DNA of 54,203 nucleotides from Acidobacteriota bacterium. GTDB lineage: Bacteria; Acidobacteriota; Terriglobia; Terriglobales; Acidobacteriaceae. The notes below the pieces were generated by a model, which saw only the letters and a program-made list of their open reading frames with translations, did no database searches and was not told where the DNA came from. The stretch covers positions 1-54,203 of the forward strand of contig JAEYQK010000120.1 in assembly GCA_023410055.1 (NCBI GenBank). The letters are read 5' to 3'. A program made the position numbers and the translations under genes. Positions 16,815-24,925 of this stretch are shown in pieces (within the stretch, counting starts at the first letter, position 1; each line of letters opens with the position of its first letter).

Positions 16815-16985
16815 ATGTCTGAAGCGAAAGAGAACGAGCATTCCGCGAACAAGACGACCAAGGAAAAGAAGCCTTATGTTAAGCCGAGCTTTCGGCGGGA
16901 AAAGGTCTTCGAAACTACCGCGCTCAGTTGTGGCAAGGTAGGTGTCACGCAACGACAGTGCAGCAGTTATCGCAGGTCTTCATAG
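16815..16985 (+). CDS. RiPP precursor-like peptide (56 aa)
   Basis: A short ORF starting ATG 16815. The sequence is a hydrophilic Lys/Glu-rich leader (MSEAKENEHSANKTTKEKK), then PYVKPSFRREKVFET, then TALSCGKVGVTQRQCSSYRR and a final SS. Cys39 and Cys49 and the clustered Ser/Thr lie in the C-terminal 20 residues, a layout typical of ribosomally made, modified peptides. It is followed within eight bases by a peptidase, an HprK-related kinase, a PqqD recognition protein and a radical SAM-SPASM enzyme, all on the same strand. I take it as the substrate; the mature product is unknown. Confidence 0.75.
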   Translation: MSEAKENEHSANKTTKEKKPYVKPSFRREKVFETTALSCGKVGVTQRQCSSYRRSS

Positions 16986-16993
16986 AGCCACTA

Positions 16994-17491
16994 GTGATTG
17001 CCGAAGCGCAGGTGAATAGAGATCAGCTGAATTGCACTCTCGCCGTGGAGAATCTGCGCAGCCATGGCAGGATCAAATTTCGGGCGATAGGCGCTAGCAT
17101 GGTTCCATGCATCTGGCCCGCCGATATCATCGAGGTCACTGCGGCTGACATGGTCGAAATCAATATCGGCGATGTTGCTCTTTTCTTGCGGGAGGCCCAT
17201 CTGTGCGCCCACCGTGTGATCTTCAAATCGACCTCAGGCCTGATTACCGCCGGGGATGCGCACTCTAACGCAGATCCTGTTGTTAGTTCGACAGAGCTTC
17301 TCGGGCGGGTTGTTGCAGTTCACCGCAATGGAAAGTCGATCGATTTTAGACTCACGCCATTGAAGTTGATGAATGCTTGGTTGATTCGCCGTTCTGACTG
17401 GTTTCTAAGGCTCAATCTCCGATGCCACAACTTCACCCAAGGCCTTCGCCAACGGAATTCAACTGAGATTCCGGAGCTCTGGATCAGCTAA
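16994..17491 (+). CDS. S24/S26-type Ser-His signal-peptidase-like protein
   Basis: 165 aa from GTG 16994; GTG 17012 is also possible. The nucleophile motif is IGASMVP (Ser35) and the second motif is CAHRVIF with His73 where bacterial LepB has Lys, as in archaeal/SipW-type enzymes. GDVALFL and ITAGDAHSNADP complete the S26 core and LGRVVAV follows. A weak C-terminal hydrophobic or amphipathic tail may anchor it. In PqqD-type peptide clusters such proteins are thought to remove the leader; that role is inferred. Its TAA shares a base with the next ATG. Confidence 0.8.
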   Translation: MIAEAQVNRDQLNCTLAVENLRSHGRIKFRAIGASMVPCIWPADIIEVTAADMVEINIGDVALFLREAHLCAHRVIFKSTSGLITAGDAHSNADPVVSSTELLGRVVAVHRNGKSIDFRLTPLKLMNAWLIRRSDWFLRLNLRCHNFTQGLRQRNSTEIPELWIS

Positions 17492-18303
17492 TGTGCGCAA
17501 CTTTGCCCAGTACGGGCGTGCTAGATATCTGCGTCAACATTGGTGCCCAGCCGATCACGTTGCGCACCACCGACCGCGCATTCGGCAATCTGCTTAAAGC
17601 ACGCTACTCGAAATTCCTGGGAGACCCGCCTGCCTCCGGCGTGACCTTCGACATCGACTTGACCGAAGCGAGGCCTTCGAGTGATCGCGACATTGAAGTG
17701 TCGGGAGGCGGCACCCACTGGTCGCTGGAGCGCGGTGATTTCAACGCTGAGTGGGATTTCGAAACCCTTTCCGGAAGCATTAGCCAATCGCCGAATCCGT
17801 ACTCGATAGATTCGCTCCTGCGAGTAGTGCATACGCTTATGCTCGCGCGCGAAGGCGGGTTTCTCCTACACTCCGCAAGTGCGGTTCGCAACGGCAATGC
17901 GTTCCTGTTTTCTGGACTTTCCGGGGCAGGCAAAACGACGATCTCTCGGCTCGCTCCGAAAGATGCCGAACTCCTAACCGACGAAATATCCTACGTCCGT
18001 CACCTGGGTGGGAGCTATCGCGCTTTCGGCACGCCCTTTGCCGGAGAACTGGGCCGTCCGGGAGCGAATATCTCCGCGCCGGTAACTGCTCTGTACTTCC
18101 TGCGTAAAGCCCCGACGAACAGTATTGAACCTGTACAGCCCGGCGATGCGTTGCGTCTACTTATGAGGAATGTCCTTTTCTTCTCGCACGATCCTACGCA
18201 TGTGCAATTGGTTTTCGAGGCGGCTTGTGCATTTGTATCTGCTCTACCCGTGTTTTGGCTTTCGTTCTTTCCCGACCGCCGAGTTTGGGAGGTGATCGGA
18301 TGA
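17491..18303 (+). CDS. HprK-related kinase of a peptide cluster
   Basis: 270 aa. FLLHSASAV precedes a P-loop FSGLSGAGKTTISRL (142-150 being the phosphate-binding loop), then LLTDEISYVR (Walker B/metal region) and a TPFAGELG strand. This is the HPr-kinase C-terminal fold found beside PqqD proteins, not the metabolic HprK, since no HPr or PTS gene is near. Homologues in some lasso-peptide clusters phosphorylate the C-terminal Ser of the precursor. The start overlaps the S26 stop (TAATG) and its TGA overlaps the pqqD-like ATG. Confidence 0.85.
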   Translation: MCATLPSTGVLDICVNIGAQPITLRTTDRAFGNLLKARYSKFLGDPPASGVTFDIDLTEARPSSDRDIEVSGGGTHWSLERGDFNAEWDFETLSGSISQSPNPYSIDSLLRVVHTLMLAREGGFLLHSASAVRNGNAFLFSGLSGAGKTTISRLAPKDAELLTDEISYVRHLGGSYRAFGTPFAGELGRPGANISAPVTALYFLRKAPTNSIEPVQPGDALRLLMRNVLFFSHDPTHVQLVFEAACAFVSALPVFWLSFFPDRRVWEVIG

Positions 18304-18620
18304 ACGGTCCATTCGCTGACAAGTACATCCGTAAGTCGGATTCGGTCGCCGCGCGCTATTTAGGTGAAGAGTTGATCATAATGTCCGCTGTTGATTCCAT
18401 GCTCTTCAGTCTGAACTCCTGCGCTGCTGCTATTTGGGATGCAGCCGATGGACGATCCACACTCGCGCAACTTGTTCAGACGTATATCTGCACTGGTTTT
18501 GATGTTGATCCACAAGAGGCCCTCGACGATGCCGAGGAATTGATGGCCGAACTGCTGAATTGCGGCATGGTGATCGTTTGCGATCACCCATGCCCCGCAG
18601 TGGAGGAATCGAAGCGTTGA
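18300..18620 (+). CDS. PqqD-like RiPP recognition element
   Basis: 106 aa. The PqqD winged-helix pattern is plain: ARYLGEELIIMSAVDSMLFS, LNSCAAAIWDAADGRSTLAQ and a C-terminal helix of GFDVDPQEALDDAEELMAELL. Such proteins bind the leader peptide and hand it to the radical SAM enzyme. It is coupled by ATGA to the kinase gene and by overlap to the radical SAM gene. Confidence 0.9.
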   Translation: MNGPFADKYIRKSDSVAARYLGEELIIMSAVDSMLFSLNSCAAAIWDAADGRSTLAQLVQTYICTGFDVDPQEALDDAEELMAELLNCGMVIVCDHPCPAVEESKR

Positions 18621-19678
18621 GTCTAGTCGAGCATCTGAACGCGAGAGCTCTTGAATTGGGTGTTCCGTTGAGTGTCCAGCTTGATCTTACCTGGCGATGC
18701 AACGAGCGTTGTGTGCATTGCTATCTTGGCGATGAGACGCTCCGTCAGGATCGCTTCGAAATGACGAGCCGAGAGATCAAGACCGCGCTTTCTCAGTTGG
18801 CCGAGGCTGGCACATTCTTTTTGACGATCAGCGGCGGGGAGCCGCTGCTTCGTCCCGACTGTTTCGAGATACTGGAGTACGCTCGATCCTTGCGCTTCAA
18901 CGTCAAGCTGAAGACAAATGCCCTACTGATCGGCGCTGCTCAAGCTGAATCCCTCCGCAATCTGAATATCGAACAAATCCAAGTGAGCATTTACTCACAT
19001 CGTAACGAGATCCATGACGCGATTACCGGACTCCATCGATCGCTTCAGCGCTCAGTCAATGCCATTCGCCTGCTCAGGGCTCAAGGCCTCAAGGTCTCGA
19101 TAACCAACGTGGTGATGGCGAGCAACTTCGCCGACGTTTCTGGAGTGCAACGCCTTGCCGAGGACCTCGGCGCCAGCCTTGCCATTGATCCGACAATCAC
19201 GCCGATGCTCAATGGTGACACATCCCTGGTGGCACTGTCGGTATCGGATCAGGAACTTCACGATCTGTTTCACTCCGAGCAACTCTTTGGCAACATAACT
19301 GAGTTCTGTGCGCCACCGCCTCGCGGCGACGATGCAGCTCTAAGTGCTTATCCGTGCAGTGCCGGCCATACGTCGTGTTATGTTTCTCCGCAAGGAGACG
19401 TGTATCCCTGCGTTCAGTTTCCGGTGGTGTGCGGCAATTTGCTGAAGCAGGACTTCGCTACGATCTGGCGGAATTCAAAGAGTCTTCGCGAGATTCGCTC
19501 CATCCGTCTTCGGGACGTACCCGCGTGTTCGGGATGTCCTCACATCGGCTATTGCACACGCTGCCCCGGCTTGGCTCACATGGAGGGCAGCATGCATGGC
19601 AAATCCAGTCTTGATTGCCGTAAGGCATTCGCCCGGACCGCCGTTCCGCCGAGCGGCCATTCTGGCCAGGAATTGTGA
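18617..19678 (+). CDS. Radical SAM-SPASM peptide-modifying enzyme
   Basis: 353 aa from TTG 18617; I prefer this start because GGAGGA lies nine bases upstream and the TTGA overlaps the PqqD stop (longer frames reach 18560). The [4Fe-4S]/SAM motif is CNERCVHC (Cys28, 32, 35), with ISGGEPLLRP as the SAM-binding GGE. The C-terminal SPASM region has many Cys, including the C-x2-C-x5-C-x2-C run ACSGCPHIGYCTRCP and YPCVQFPVVCGNL, enough for two auxiliary clusters. Enzymes of this class make thioether or C-C crosslinks, epimers or decarboxylations in peptides. It is the last gene of the cluster. Confidence 0.93.
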   Translation: MSLVEHLNARALELGVPLSVQLDLTWRCNERCVHCYLGDETLRQDRFEMTSREIKTALSQLAEAGTFFLTISGGEPLLRPDCFEILEYARSLRFNVKLKTNALLIGAAQAESLRNLNIEQIQVSIYSHRNEIHDAITGLHRSLQRSVNAIRLLRAQGLKVSITNVVMASNFADVSGVQRLAEDLGASLAIDPTITPMLNGDTSLVALSVSDQELHDLFHSEQLFGNITEFCAPPPRGDDAALSAYPCSAGHTSCYVSPQGDVYPCVQFPVVCGNLLKQDFATIWRNSKSLREIRSIRLRDVPACSGCPHIGYCTRCPGLAHMEGSMHGKSSLDCRKAFARTAVPPSGHSGQEL

Positions 19679-19824
19679 AAACCGGCAGGCGGAAACCGCT
19701 AGGCAGCTGCCACCCAGATGGCGACTCAACGCCTTGGGGTCGATGCAAAAGAAAAGTCAAACAGGTCAACGGCCCCTGAACCCGAGCGCATCGGTCCATG
19801 AGTTCAAGACCCCAAGAGTTCTAA

Positions 19825-20130
19825 GATCGTCTGCTAGGGCCGACCCTGCTGAAAAGCTGCAATCTTCACACAGTGCTCGATTTGTCCGGAGGCACGTTTC
19901 AGGGCGCGGGCGTAAAGACGGTTGTGCTTTTCTTCGAGAAGGGCGCGCCCACGCGAAAGATCTGGTACTACCGGCTTGATCCGGGACGCAATCTGGGAAA
20001 GACGAGTCCGCTGAACGACGACGATTTGGCCGAGTTCGTGAAACTGCAAAAGACGTTCTCCGATTCCCCGAAGTCGTGGAGCGTGGATAAGCGGCACTCA
20101 CCCGCTCATGGTGCGCTGCCTTTTGGCTGA
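19825..20130 (+). pseudogene. hsdM: C-terminal remnant of type I restriction methyltransferase subunit
   Basis: After an in-frame stop at 19822-19824 the frame reads LLKSCNLHTVLDLSGGTF, GVKTVVLFFEKG, RKIWYYRLDPGR, LNDDDLAEFVKLQKTF and SPKSWSV, which are C-terminal signatures of HsdM/N6-adenine methylases. The catalytic NPPF part and the specificity and restriction subunits are absent. It is a scrap about 100 codons long. Confidence 0.8.
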
Positions 20131-20399
20131 GGGTTCTTAGGTCAGGAATTCATGCCACGATCGCCGGCGTCATCCTCGCTTTCATGGTAAGCAGCAGAGA
20201 AGCAGTTTCTAAGGAGGAATTCGAACATCGCGCCGTGCCTCTGCTGAACGCTCTCAGCGACGCCAATCGCGAAGACGACATCAACGCCGTAGACGCCAAT
20301 CTCGGAGCGCTGCGGCGATCCTTTGTGGCCAGAAGGAATTCTGCCGATCACCGATTGCGAGCGCGAGCGCGCAGGGAGTACACGAGTTCATGGTGCTGA
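20118..20399 (+). pseudogene. nhaA: Remnant of an NhaA-type Na+/H+ antiporter
   Basis: In frame from 20118: FWLRVLRSGIHATIAGVILA, then EEFEHRAVPLLNALS. S-G-x-H-A-T-I-A-G-V is a conserved NhaA segment, with the following loop. Everything before and after is missing. It abuts the hsdM scrap, so at least two unrelated genes were cut and joined near 20.12 kb. Confidence 0.7.
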
Positions 20400-20660
20400 A
20401 TCATTTCCGGTTTCTACCTCTTCAGACGGCGCTTCTCTTTTCGATCCCTTCTTCAGGTTGCACCAGCGATGCACCGCGCGCGCACGTTGTCCGGACGATC
20501 ATCGCGCCAGGAGACGCCCATGCCCTTGGGCTCGATGTGGTCAGGCACGATGTCGTTGTAGTCGGTAAAGTCTTCGTGGCAGAGTTTCAGGGTGCATTCC
20601 TTTTTCTCTTCCCGCCACTCGCAGGCATCTCCTTTTCGCGCGCTTCCGACTTCTTGGCCC
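20388..20660 (-). pseudogene. HNH endonuclease-like ORF with a frameshift in a CG run
   Basis: Overlaps the 3' end of the parB-like gene in another frame. The first part reads LKLCHEDFTDYNDIVPDHIE, PKGMG and WRDDRPDN; the HNH pattern is then completed in a different frame by AVHRWCNLKKGSKR, ending at 20388. Two extra bases in the GCGCGCGCG tract near 20478-20486 separate the frames. The start is unclear. It may be a true pseudogene or a sequencing slip in the repeat. Confidence 0.55.
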
Positions 20661-22287
20661 GCGCCAGTTCCGCCCGCGTGCGCGCCGTCAGTTCGCTTTC
20701 GGCCTCGACGGAAATCTTCTTTACATCGACCCTAAAGACCTTGGCCAGTTCGCGAACTTTCGCGGACGAATGGTCGCCGAAGTTGTGCGCACAGAAGGTC
20801 AGCACCAGCCTGGCGATCGGGTTGTCGGCGGTGAACTCTTCCAGCGGCGCTTGCCAGTCGCGTCCGCTGTGGTGCTTCTCCGCTGCGGCTTCCAGACCGA
20901 AGGCTTTGCCGATCTCGCGATAGCGGTCGCTGTAAACGTGGTCGAACGCCTCCGCGCTGGTTAGCGCTAGAACTTGTTTCAGCAGCTTGCTACTGATCTT
21001 TACTTTCTTGGCCGCTTCCACCGTTGCCTTGCCGATGCGCCCGAGCACCACCATGGGATGTTCTTTCTTCCAGGTTTCCACGCGCCGGTTGGCTCGCACG
21101 CTGGCTGAGATCTTCGGTCGTGCGGTGTTGTCCCTTCGCACGCGCCCATTGTGCTTTTTGCACTCTCCCTCGTAGCCAGCCTTGGTGCATACCGAAACAT
21201 ACTGACCGACTTTGAGGTTTTCCGCGCGTTCGCAATAGACGACCATCGCCGGCTTGGTGTACTCGCACTCGCTGCCGGGTTCGATCACGGCGACCCCAGT
21301 ATTGCTGTAGACCTGCTTGTCGAACGGAGGAATGGACTCGTCTTTGTGATTGCCCGCCCAGCCCACGGCGATCTTCAGGAGGGACTTGTGGCCATGCTCC
21401 TTGGCTAGAGCTTCCGCTTTGCGATCCAGCGCCGCATTGCGCTTAGCGAAGAAACACGAAGGCACGGTACATACATCGCCGTTCTTGATATCGGCGAACA
21501 GGATCGGCGCGTTACCAGTTCGGTGCGGGCAGGTTCCGCACGCGCCTGCTTTGGGATTTAGCGTCCGCTCCGACGTATCGAAGGGCGCTTTGGCCAAATC
21601 GAGCATGAGCGTGTTCCGAATCCAGACGCGCAGATCGGCCACCGGTACGGCGCGCCATCCTACCGGCTTCCAGCCGTTGCCTGTTTTCACCTGGGCTCCG
21701 CGATCGCCTTTCTCGAACAGGAAATCCAGCGCCTGCTTCTGCTCATGCTCGCGTAACCGGCACAACTCGTAGGCGTGTCCCAGCAGAATGTCGCCCTTGG
21801 CCAGAGCCTCTTTGGCGGTAGCGGTAAGCTTGTTCAACTGCAGTACGCGCGTGACCTCAGCGACCGCCTTGCCCACCTTCGCCGCCATGGTAACTACGTC
21901 ACCATGCCTCTTCAGAAGCTTGGCGTAGCCCTCGGCGGCCTCCAGCGGCGATAAATCTTCCCGCTGGATGTTTTCGACCATTTGCAGGTCAAGCGCCTCT
22001 TCGTCGCTCAGCGGCTTCACGATGCAGGGAGCGGTCGATTTCTCGGCGAGCTTGGATGCGCGCCAGCGGCGCTCTCCGGCGACTAGGTCATAGCTGCCTG
22101 CGATGGTCGGGTGCGGCCGCACCAACAATGGCTGCTGCACGCCCTTCTCGCGGATGCTGTTGGCGAGGTCCCCGAGATCCGCGAACGCTTTGCGTGGGTT
22201 ACTTTTGCTGGGTTTGATCAGGTGTAGAGGCAGCTCTACTACCTGCGTGGTTGCAGGATTGTTGGTGGCAACTTCTGCTGAACTCAT
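20587..22287 (-). CDS. ParB/RepB-type partition-like protein
   Basis: 566 aa. The N-terminal ParB domain has SNPRKAF, GERRWRASKLA (71-81) and ENIQREDLSPLEAAEGY (105-121), then a KorB/ParB HTH-like helix set. A Cys-rich middle (CGTCPHRTGN, CTVPSCFF) and long basic C-terminus are typical of the longer plasmid/ICE forms. AGGAG precedes ATG 22287. No ParA is encoded nearby, so it may regulate or partition through host ParA, or be a relic. It is the terminal gene of the minus-strand plasmid-like backbone. Confidence 0.88.
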   Translation of the reverse strand: MSSAEVATNNPATTQVVELPLHLIKPSKSNPRKAFADLGDLANSIREKGVQQPLLVRPHPTIAGSYDLVAGERRWRASKLAEKSTAPCIVKPLSDEEALDLQMVENIQREDLSPLEAAEGYAKLLKRHGDVVTMAAKVGKAVAEVTRVLQLNKLTATAKEALAKGDILLGHAYELCRLREHEQKQALDFLFEKGDRGAQVKTGNGWKPVGWRAVPVADLRVWIRNTLMLDLAKAPFDTSERTLNPKAGACGTCPHRTGNAPILFADIKNGDVCTVPSCFFAKRNAALDRKAEALAKEHGHKSLLKIAVGWAGNHKDESIPPFDKQVYSNTGVAVIEPGSECEYTKPAMVVYCERAENLKVGQYVSVCTKAGYEGECKKHNGRVRRDNTARPKISASVRANRRVETWKKEHPMVVLGRIGKATVEAAKKVKISSKLLKQVLALTSAEAFDHVYSDRYREIGKAFGLEAAAEKHHSGRDWQAPLEEFTADNPIARLVLTFCAHNFGDHSSAKVRELAKVFRVDVKKISVEAESELTARTRAELARAKKSEAREKEMPASGGKRKRNAP

Positions 22288-22383
22288 GGGTGTTTTCTCC
22301 TTTCCCCGATGGCAAACACCTCGGGGGCGTTATCATGAAGCGAATTTATTGGGTATTCAGGCCAGCAATAGAGAGCGAAGGGC

Positions 22384-22772
22384 ATGAACTATTTCATCGG
22401 AATGGACGTTCAAACGGCGCGCGGATGTCCATTCCCGATCCTCCATGAAGCCGGTACGGTCGTGGAGGACGGCTGGGTGGAGGAATCACATCCAGATCGG
22501 ATGGTCGCAGCATTAAGGGAAGTGCTGGAACGTCAAAATCCCACCCAGAACACTATGGCACTTGCCATCCGCGCGCTGCGTGTTCCACTGGCTGCGCCTC
22601 GACGATGGGTATTGGCAGGGTCAGCGCTGGCGCCGATGTCAGGCGAAGGACCAAGGTGCGGGGCGACATTGCGAGGCTGTGATTGCGGCACACCGGTTGG
22701 CTAATCCTAACTGGACGCCGTCCCCCCGGGTGGATGGGATTGGGCTTTGCCATATTTCGGAGCGACCGATGA
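22384..22772 (+). pseudogene. DUF429-like gene broken by two frameshifts
   Basis: The reading starts MNYFIGMDVQTARGCPFPIL and GWVEESHPDRMVAAL, as in DUF429 (predicted RNase H-fold nuclease), up to VPLAAPRRW near 22610. It resumes in the next frame as YWQGQRWRRC and HCEAVIAAHRLANPNWTP, then in a third frame as GWMGLGFAIF before a stop at 22770-22772. That TGA overlaps the ATG of the SIR2-like fragment, so the two were once a coupled pair. Confidence 0.65.
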
Positions 22773-22987
22773 AGACAGACACGGTCTTTGTGGTAGGCGC
22801 TGGCTTCTCAAGCTATGCGGGACTTCCGTTGCAGAGCACGTTTACGCAGGCCCTGCTCGAACCGCGTGATGAAGAAGATCATCCCAGCCAATTGGCAACG
22901 CACCAGGAGCAGCCAATAGCGCTGAAGGCCATACCCGGAAATCGCCTCTTTCGATTTCCAACGCTCCGAGGTAAGCTGTCTCCATAG
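22769..22987 (+). pseudogene. N-terminal fragment of a SIR2-like protein
   Basis: MKTDTVFVVGAGFSSYAGLP followed by LQSTFTQALLE is the nucleotide-binding start of SIR2-domain proteins, which act as NADase effectors in several anti-phage systems. Only about 40 residues of similarity remain before an unrelated tail; full proteins exceed 250 aa. It followed the DUF429-like gene with an ATGA overlap. Confidence 0.6.
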
Positions 22988-22988
22988 C

Positions 22989-23213
22989 ATGAGCATGGAT
23001 CAGCAGAGCCCGCTCGCTCGACTGGCGCGCCTCATTCAGGGGCAGTGTCCGCTTCACGGCCTGGCTATGGTTCCGGTCTATTCCGATCAACACTGCGCGG
23101 GCCGTCTGTTTTGTTGTCCTCGACCCGACTGTGGTGTCACCGCTCATCACGGCCATCACGGGACCATCGAGTTATCCTCCGAGTTCAGCTTGCTGCTTGC
23201 GAAACAGCAGTGA
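22989..23213 (+). CDS. Small zinc-ribbon-like protein
   Basis: 74 aa. CPLHG and CCPRPDCG form a zinc-knuckle-like pair and HHGHHG adds His ligands. Family not recognised. It sits between the SIR2 fragment and the DUF932 gene, on the strand opposite to most of the plasmid-like genes. The ribosome site is weak. Confidence 0.5.
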   Translation: MSMDQQSPLARLARLIQGQCPLHGLAMVPVYSDQHCAGRLFCCPRPDCGVTAHHGHHGTIELSSEFSLLLAKQQ

Positions 23214-23289
23214 ACTCGAATCCGGCTCAGCCTGGTTTCGAGAGGATGCGCGAGTTCAGTCCCTTGCATCCCCTCGCCCGTTCGCACTG

Positions 23290-24033
23290 TTAAAAGTTGT
23301 CAACTCCAGCGAGCAGGTTGGCGGTCTCTAGGAACGCTCCCAGTTTGGCCGTAGCCTTGAACTGCGGAATGGGCTCCAGTTCCTTGAACGCCGAGGTGAA
23401 GGCGTTCGATAAACTCCACATGGTGCGCGGCTGAAACTCTTCGTACTTCGGATTGAAGTAGAGGTCGTGGACCACGCCCGCCAGATGCTTGGGCGCCTGC
23501 AGATCACCTTCGATGAACGCGCGATAGATCATGAGCTTGGCGGATGCCGGCAAAAGCTGTTGCTGGCGCCACTGCTCCGTCTGCCGCCGCATCGGCTCGA
23601 AATTGCGCTGCATGCGGTCCACGCCGATGGCCAGGCTGTCTTGCAGCGAAAAGTTCTTCGAATGCTTGGCCAGCACGGGAGTGAAATCTCCGGTGAAGGC
23701 CATGTTCTCGCAGACCAAGACCCGCAGGCCGGTGGTAATGGCCAGGCGAAATGATTTGTCGTGGCTGTTGCGGATGCCGATGGAGAAGCGGCAGCCTTCA
23801 AAGCCGGTGGCCAGGTCGAGCACGCCGAACATCTTCATGCCATCGGGCGAGACGGCGTACTCTTCCTTCACCACGCCGATCTGGCGGAAGCTGAGAGTTT
23901 CAACCAGCGCTTCCACGATCTTGTGGTGCGGAATCGGCCGGTGGGTTGCGGTGGCGGCGGGGGTTGGCACTTCGGCCAACTCGGCTCGCCCGATTTTGCT
24001 GTTGCTCGAAATCAAAGTACCAGTTTCCAGCAT
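23290..24033 (-). CDS. DUF932-type plasmid/phage protein
   Basis: 247 aa. The DUF932 features are IVEALVETLSFRQIGVVKEE, MFGVLDL, SIGIRNSHDKSFRLAITTG and VCENMAFTGDF. The family is common on plasmids and integrative elements, with unknown biochemical role. GGAGGATTCCC precedes the ATG. It is part of the minus-strand backbone. Confidence 0.8.
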   Translation of the reverse strand: MLETGTLISSNSKIGRAELAEVPTPAATATHRPIPHHKIVEALVETLSFRQIGVVKEEYAVSPDGMKMFGVLDLATGFEGCRFSIGIRNSHDKSFRLAITTGLRVLVCENMAFTGDFTPVLAKHSKNFSLQDSLAIGVDRMQRNFEPMRRQTEQWRQQQLLPASAKLMIYRAFIEGDLQAPKHLAGVVHDLYFNPKYEEFQPRTMWSLSNAFTSAFKELEPIPQFKATAKLGAFLETANLLAGVDNF

Positions 24034-24202
24034 GGGAATCCTCCAAATGGATTGGTGTGGACCGTGCGCTCTGGCAGACGCCGTGGTCCGGGAGTGGCCG
24101 CTGCCGGCGGTACGGCCCCGATTGGCGATCGGGTCACAGGTTGGCAGGGAAGGACGGTGCAGGGAAGGACTGGGGGGAACGCATGCAAGTCAGGCTGCGG
24201 AT

Positions 24203-24886
24203 CTATGCGCTGCGGGTAAGGCCGTTAGTGAGCATGTCCAGAAACCAAAGCTGGTCCACTTTGCGCAAATCGATTTCTGACGGGTGTTCCAGCACGAACT
24301 GCCGCACGTGCTTCTCGCGGATCAGGTAGATGTCCCCGTTTTGCCGCTCGCCTCGGGCCGTACCGCGGAAGGTGGCTTTCAGCCGGCCCCGGTTGATCCA
24401 GCGCGTGACCGCATGCGCGTCGATGCCCAGAGCCTGCGCCAGGCTATGGGCGGAATAAAATCCGCCACTGTTCTTGAAGGACATGCGCTTCAACTTGAGG
24501 TGGATGGCGGTTACCGTGCGTGGGTGCCCGGCAGCTTTGAGCTTCAGGCGCAGCCGCTCGTCGCTCATCCAGGCGTAGCGTGCGAGGATTTCCAGTTCGG
24601 CTTCGCTCCATGGCGACTCTTTGGTGCGCGCCAGTCCCAACTCGCGCGCGCGTTTCTTCAGCGCCCAATGCGGGATTCCAACCTTCTTGGCAACAAGCCG
24701 AATCCCCGGCCGCTGTTGGTTGTCCGGACCGAGCAAGTAAGCTTCGCGAATGAGTTGATCGATTTGATCGGTGAAGGTGTACTTACGGCGTGTACGCCGG
24801 CCAGAACGGATAACTTGATCGGGCACCGAAGCATGAGACAAGTGAGGCGACCCAGCCAGTGCGTTCGTTATGGAGACTACTTCCAT
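24203..24886 (-). CDS. Putative DNA-binding protein with SANT-like and MerR-type HTH segments
   Basis: 227 aa, exact family not recognised. LIREAYLLGPDNQQRPGIRL with VAKKVGIPHWALKKRA looks like a homeodomain/HTH; SPWSEAELEILARYAWMSDE resembles a SANT/Myb repeat; and YSAHSLAQALGIDAHAVTRW is an excisionase/MerR-type HTH. GAGGATTCC precedes the ATG. It is probably a regulator or recombination accessory of the element. Confidence 0.7.
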   Translation of the reverse strand: MEVVSITNALAGSPHLSHASVPDQVIRSGRRTRRKYTFTDQIDQLIREAYLLGPDNQQRPGIRLVAKKVGIPHWALKKRARELGLARTKESPWSEAELEILARYAWMSDERLRLKLKAAGHPRTVTAIHLKLKRMSFKNSGGFYSAHSLAQALGIDAHAVTRWINRGRLKATFRGTARGERQNGDIYLIREKHVRQFVLEHPSEIDLRKVDQLWFLDMLTNGLTRSA

Positions 24887-24925
24887 GGAATCCTCGGTTG
24901 TGACTTGCCCCGCGCTGGGCGCGGC

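Noticed and set aside
19596..19979. Possible second peptide gene after the radical SAM gene
   Set aside because: It starts inside the radical SAM gene and runs through the hsdM scrap; Arg/Pro/Ser composition is that of an out-of-frame reading.
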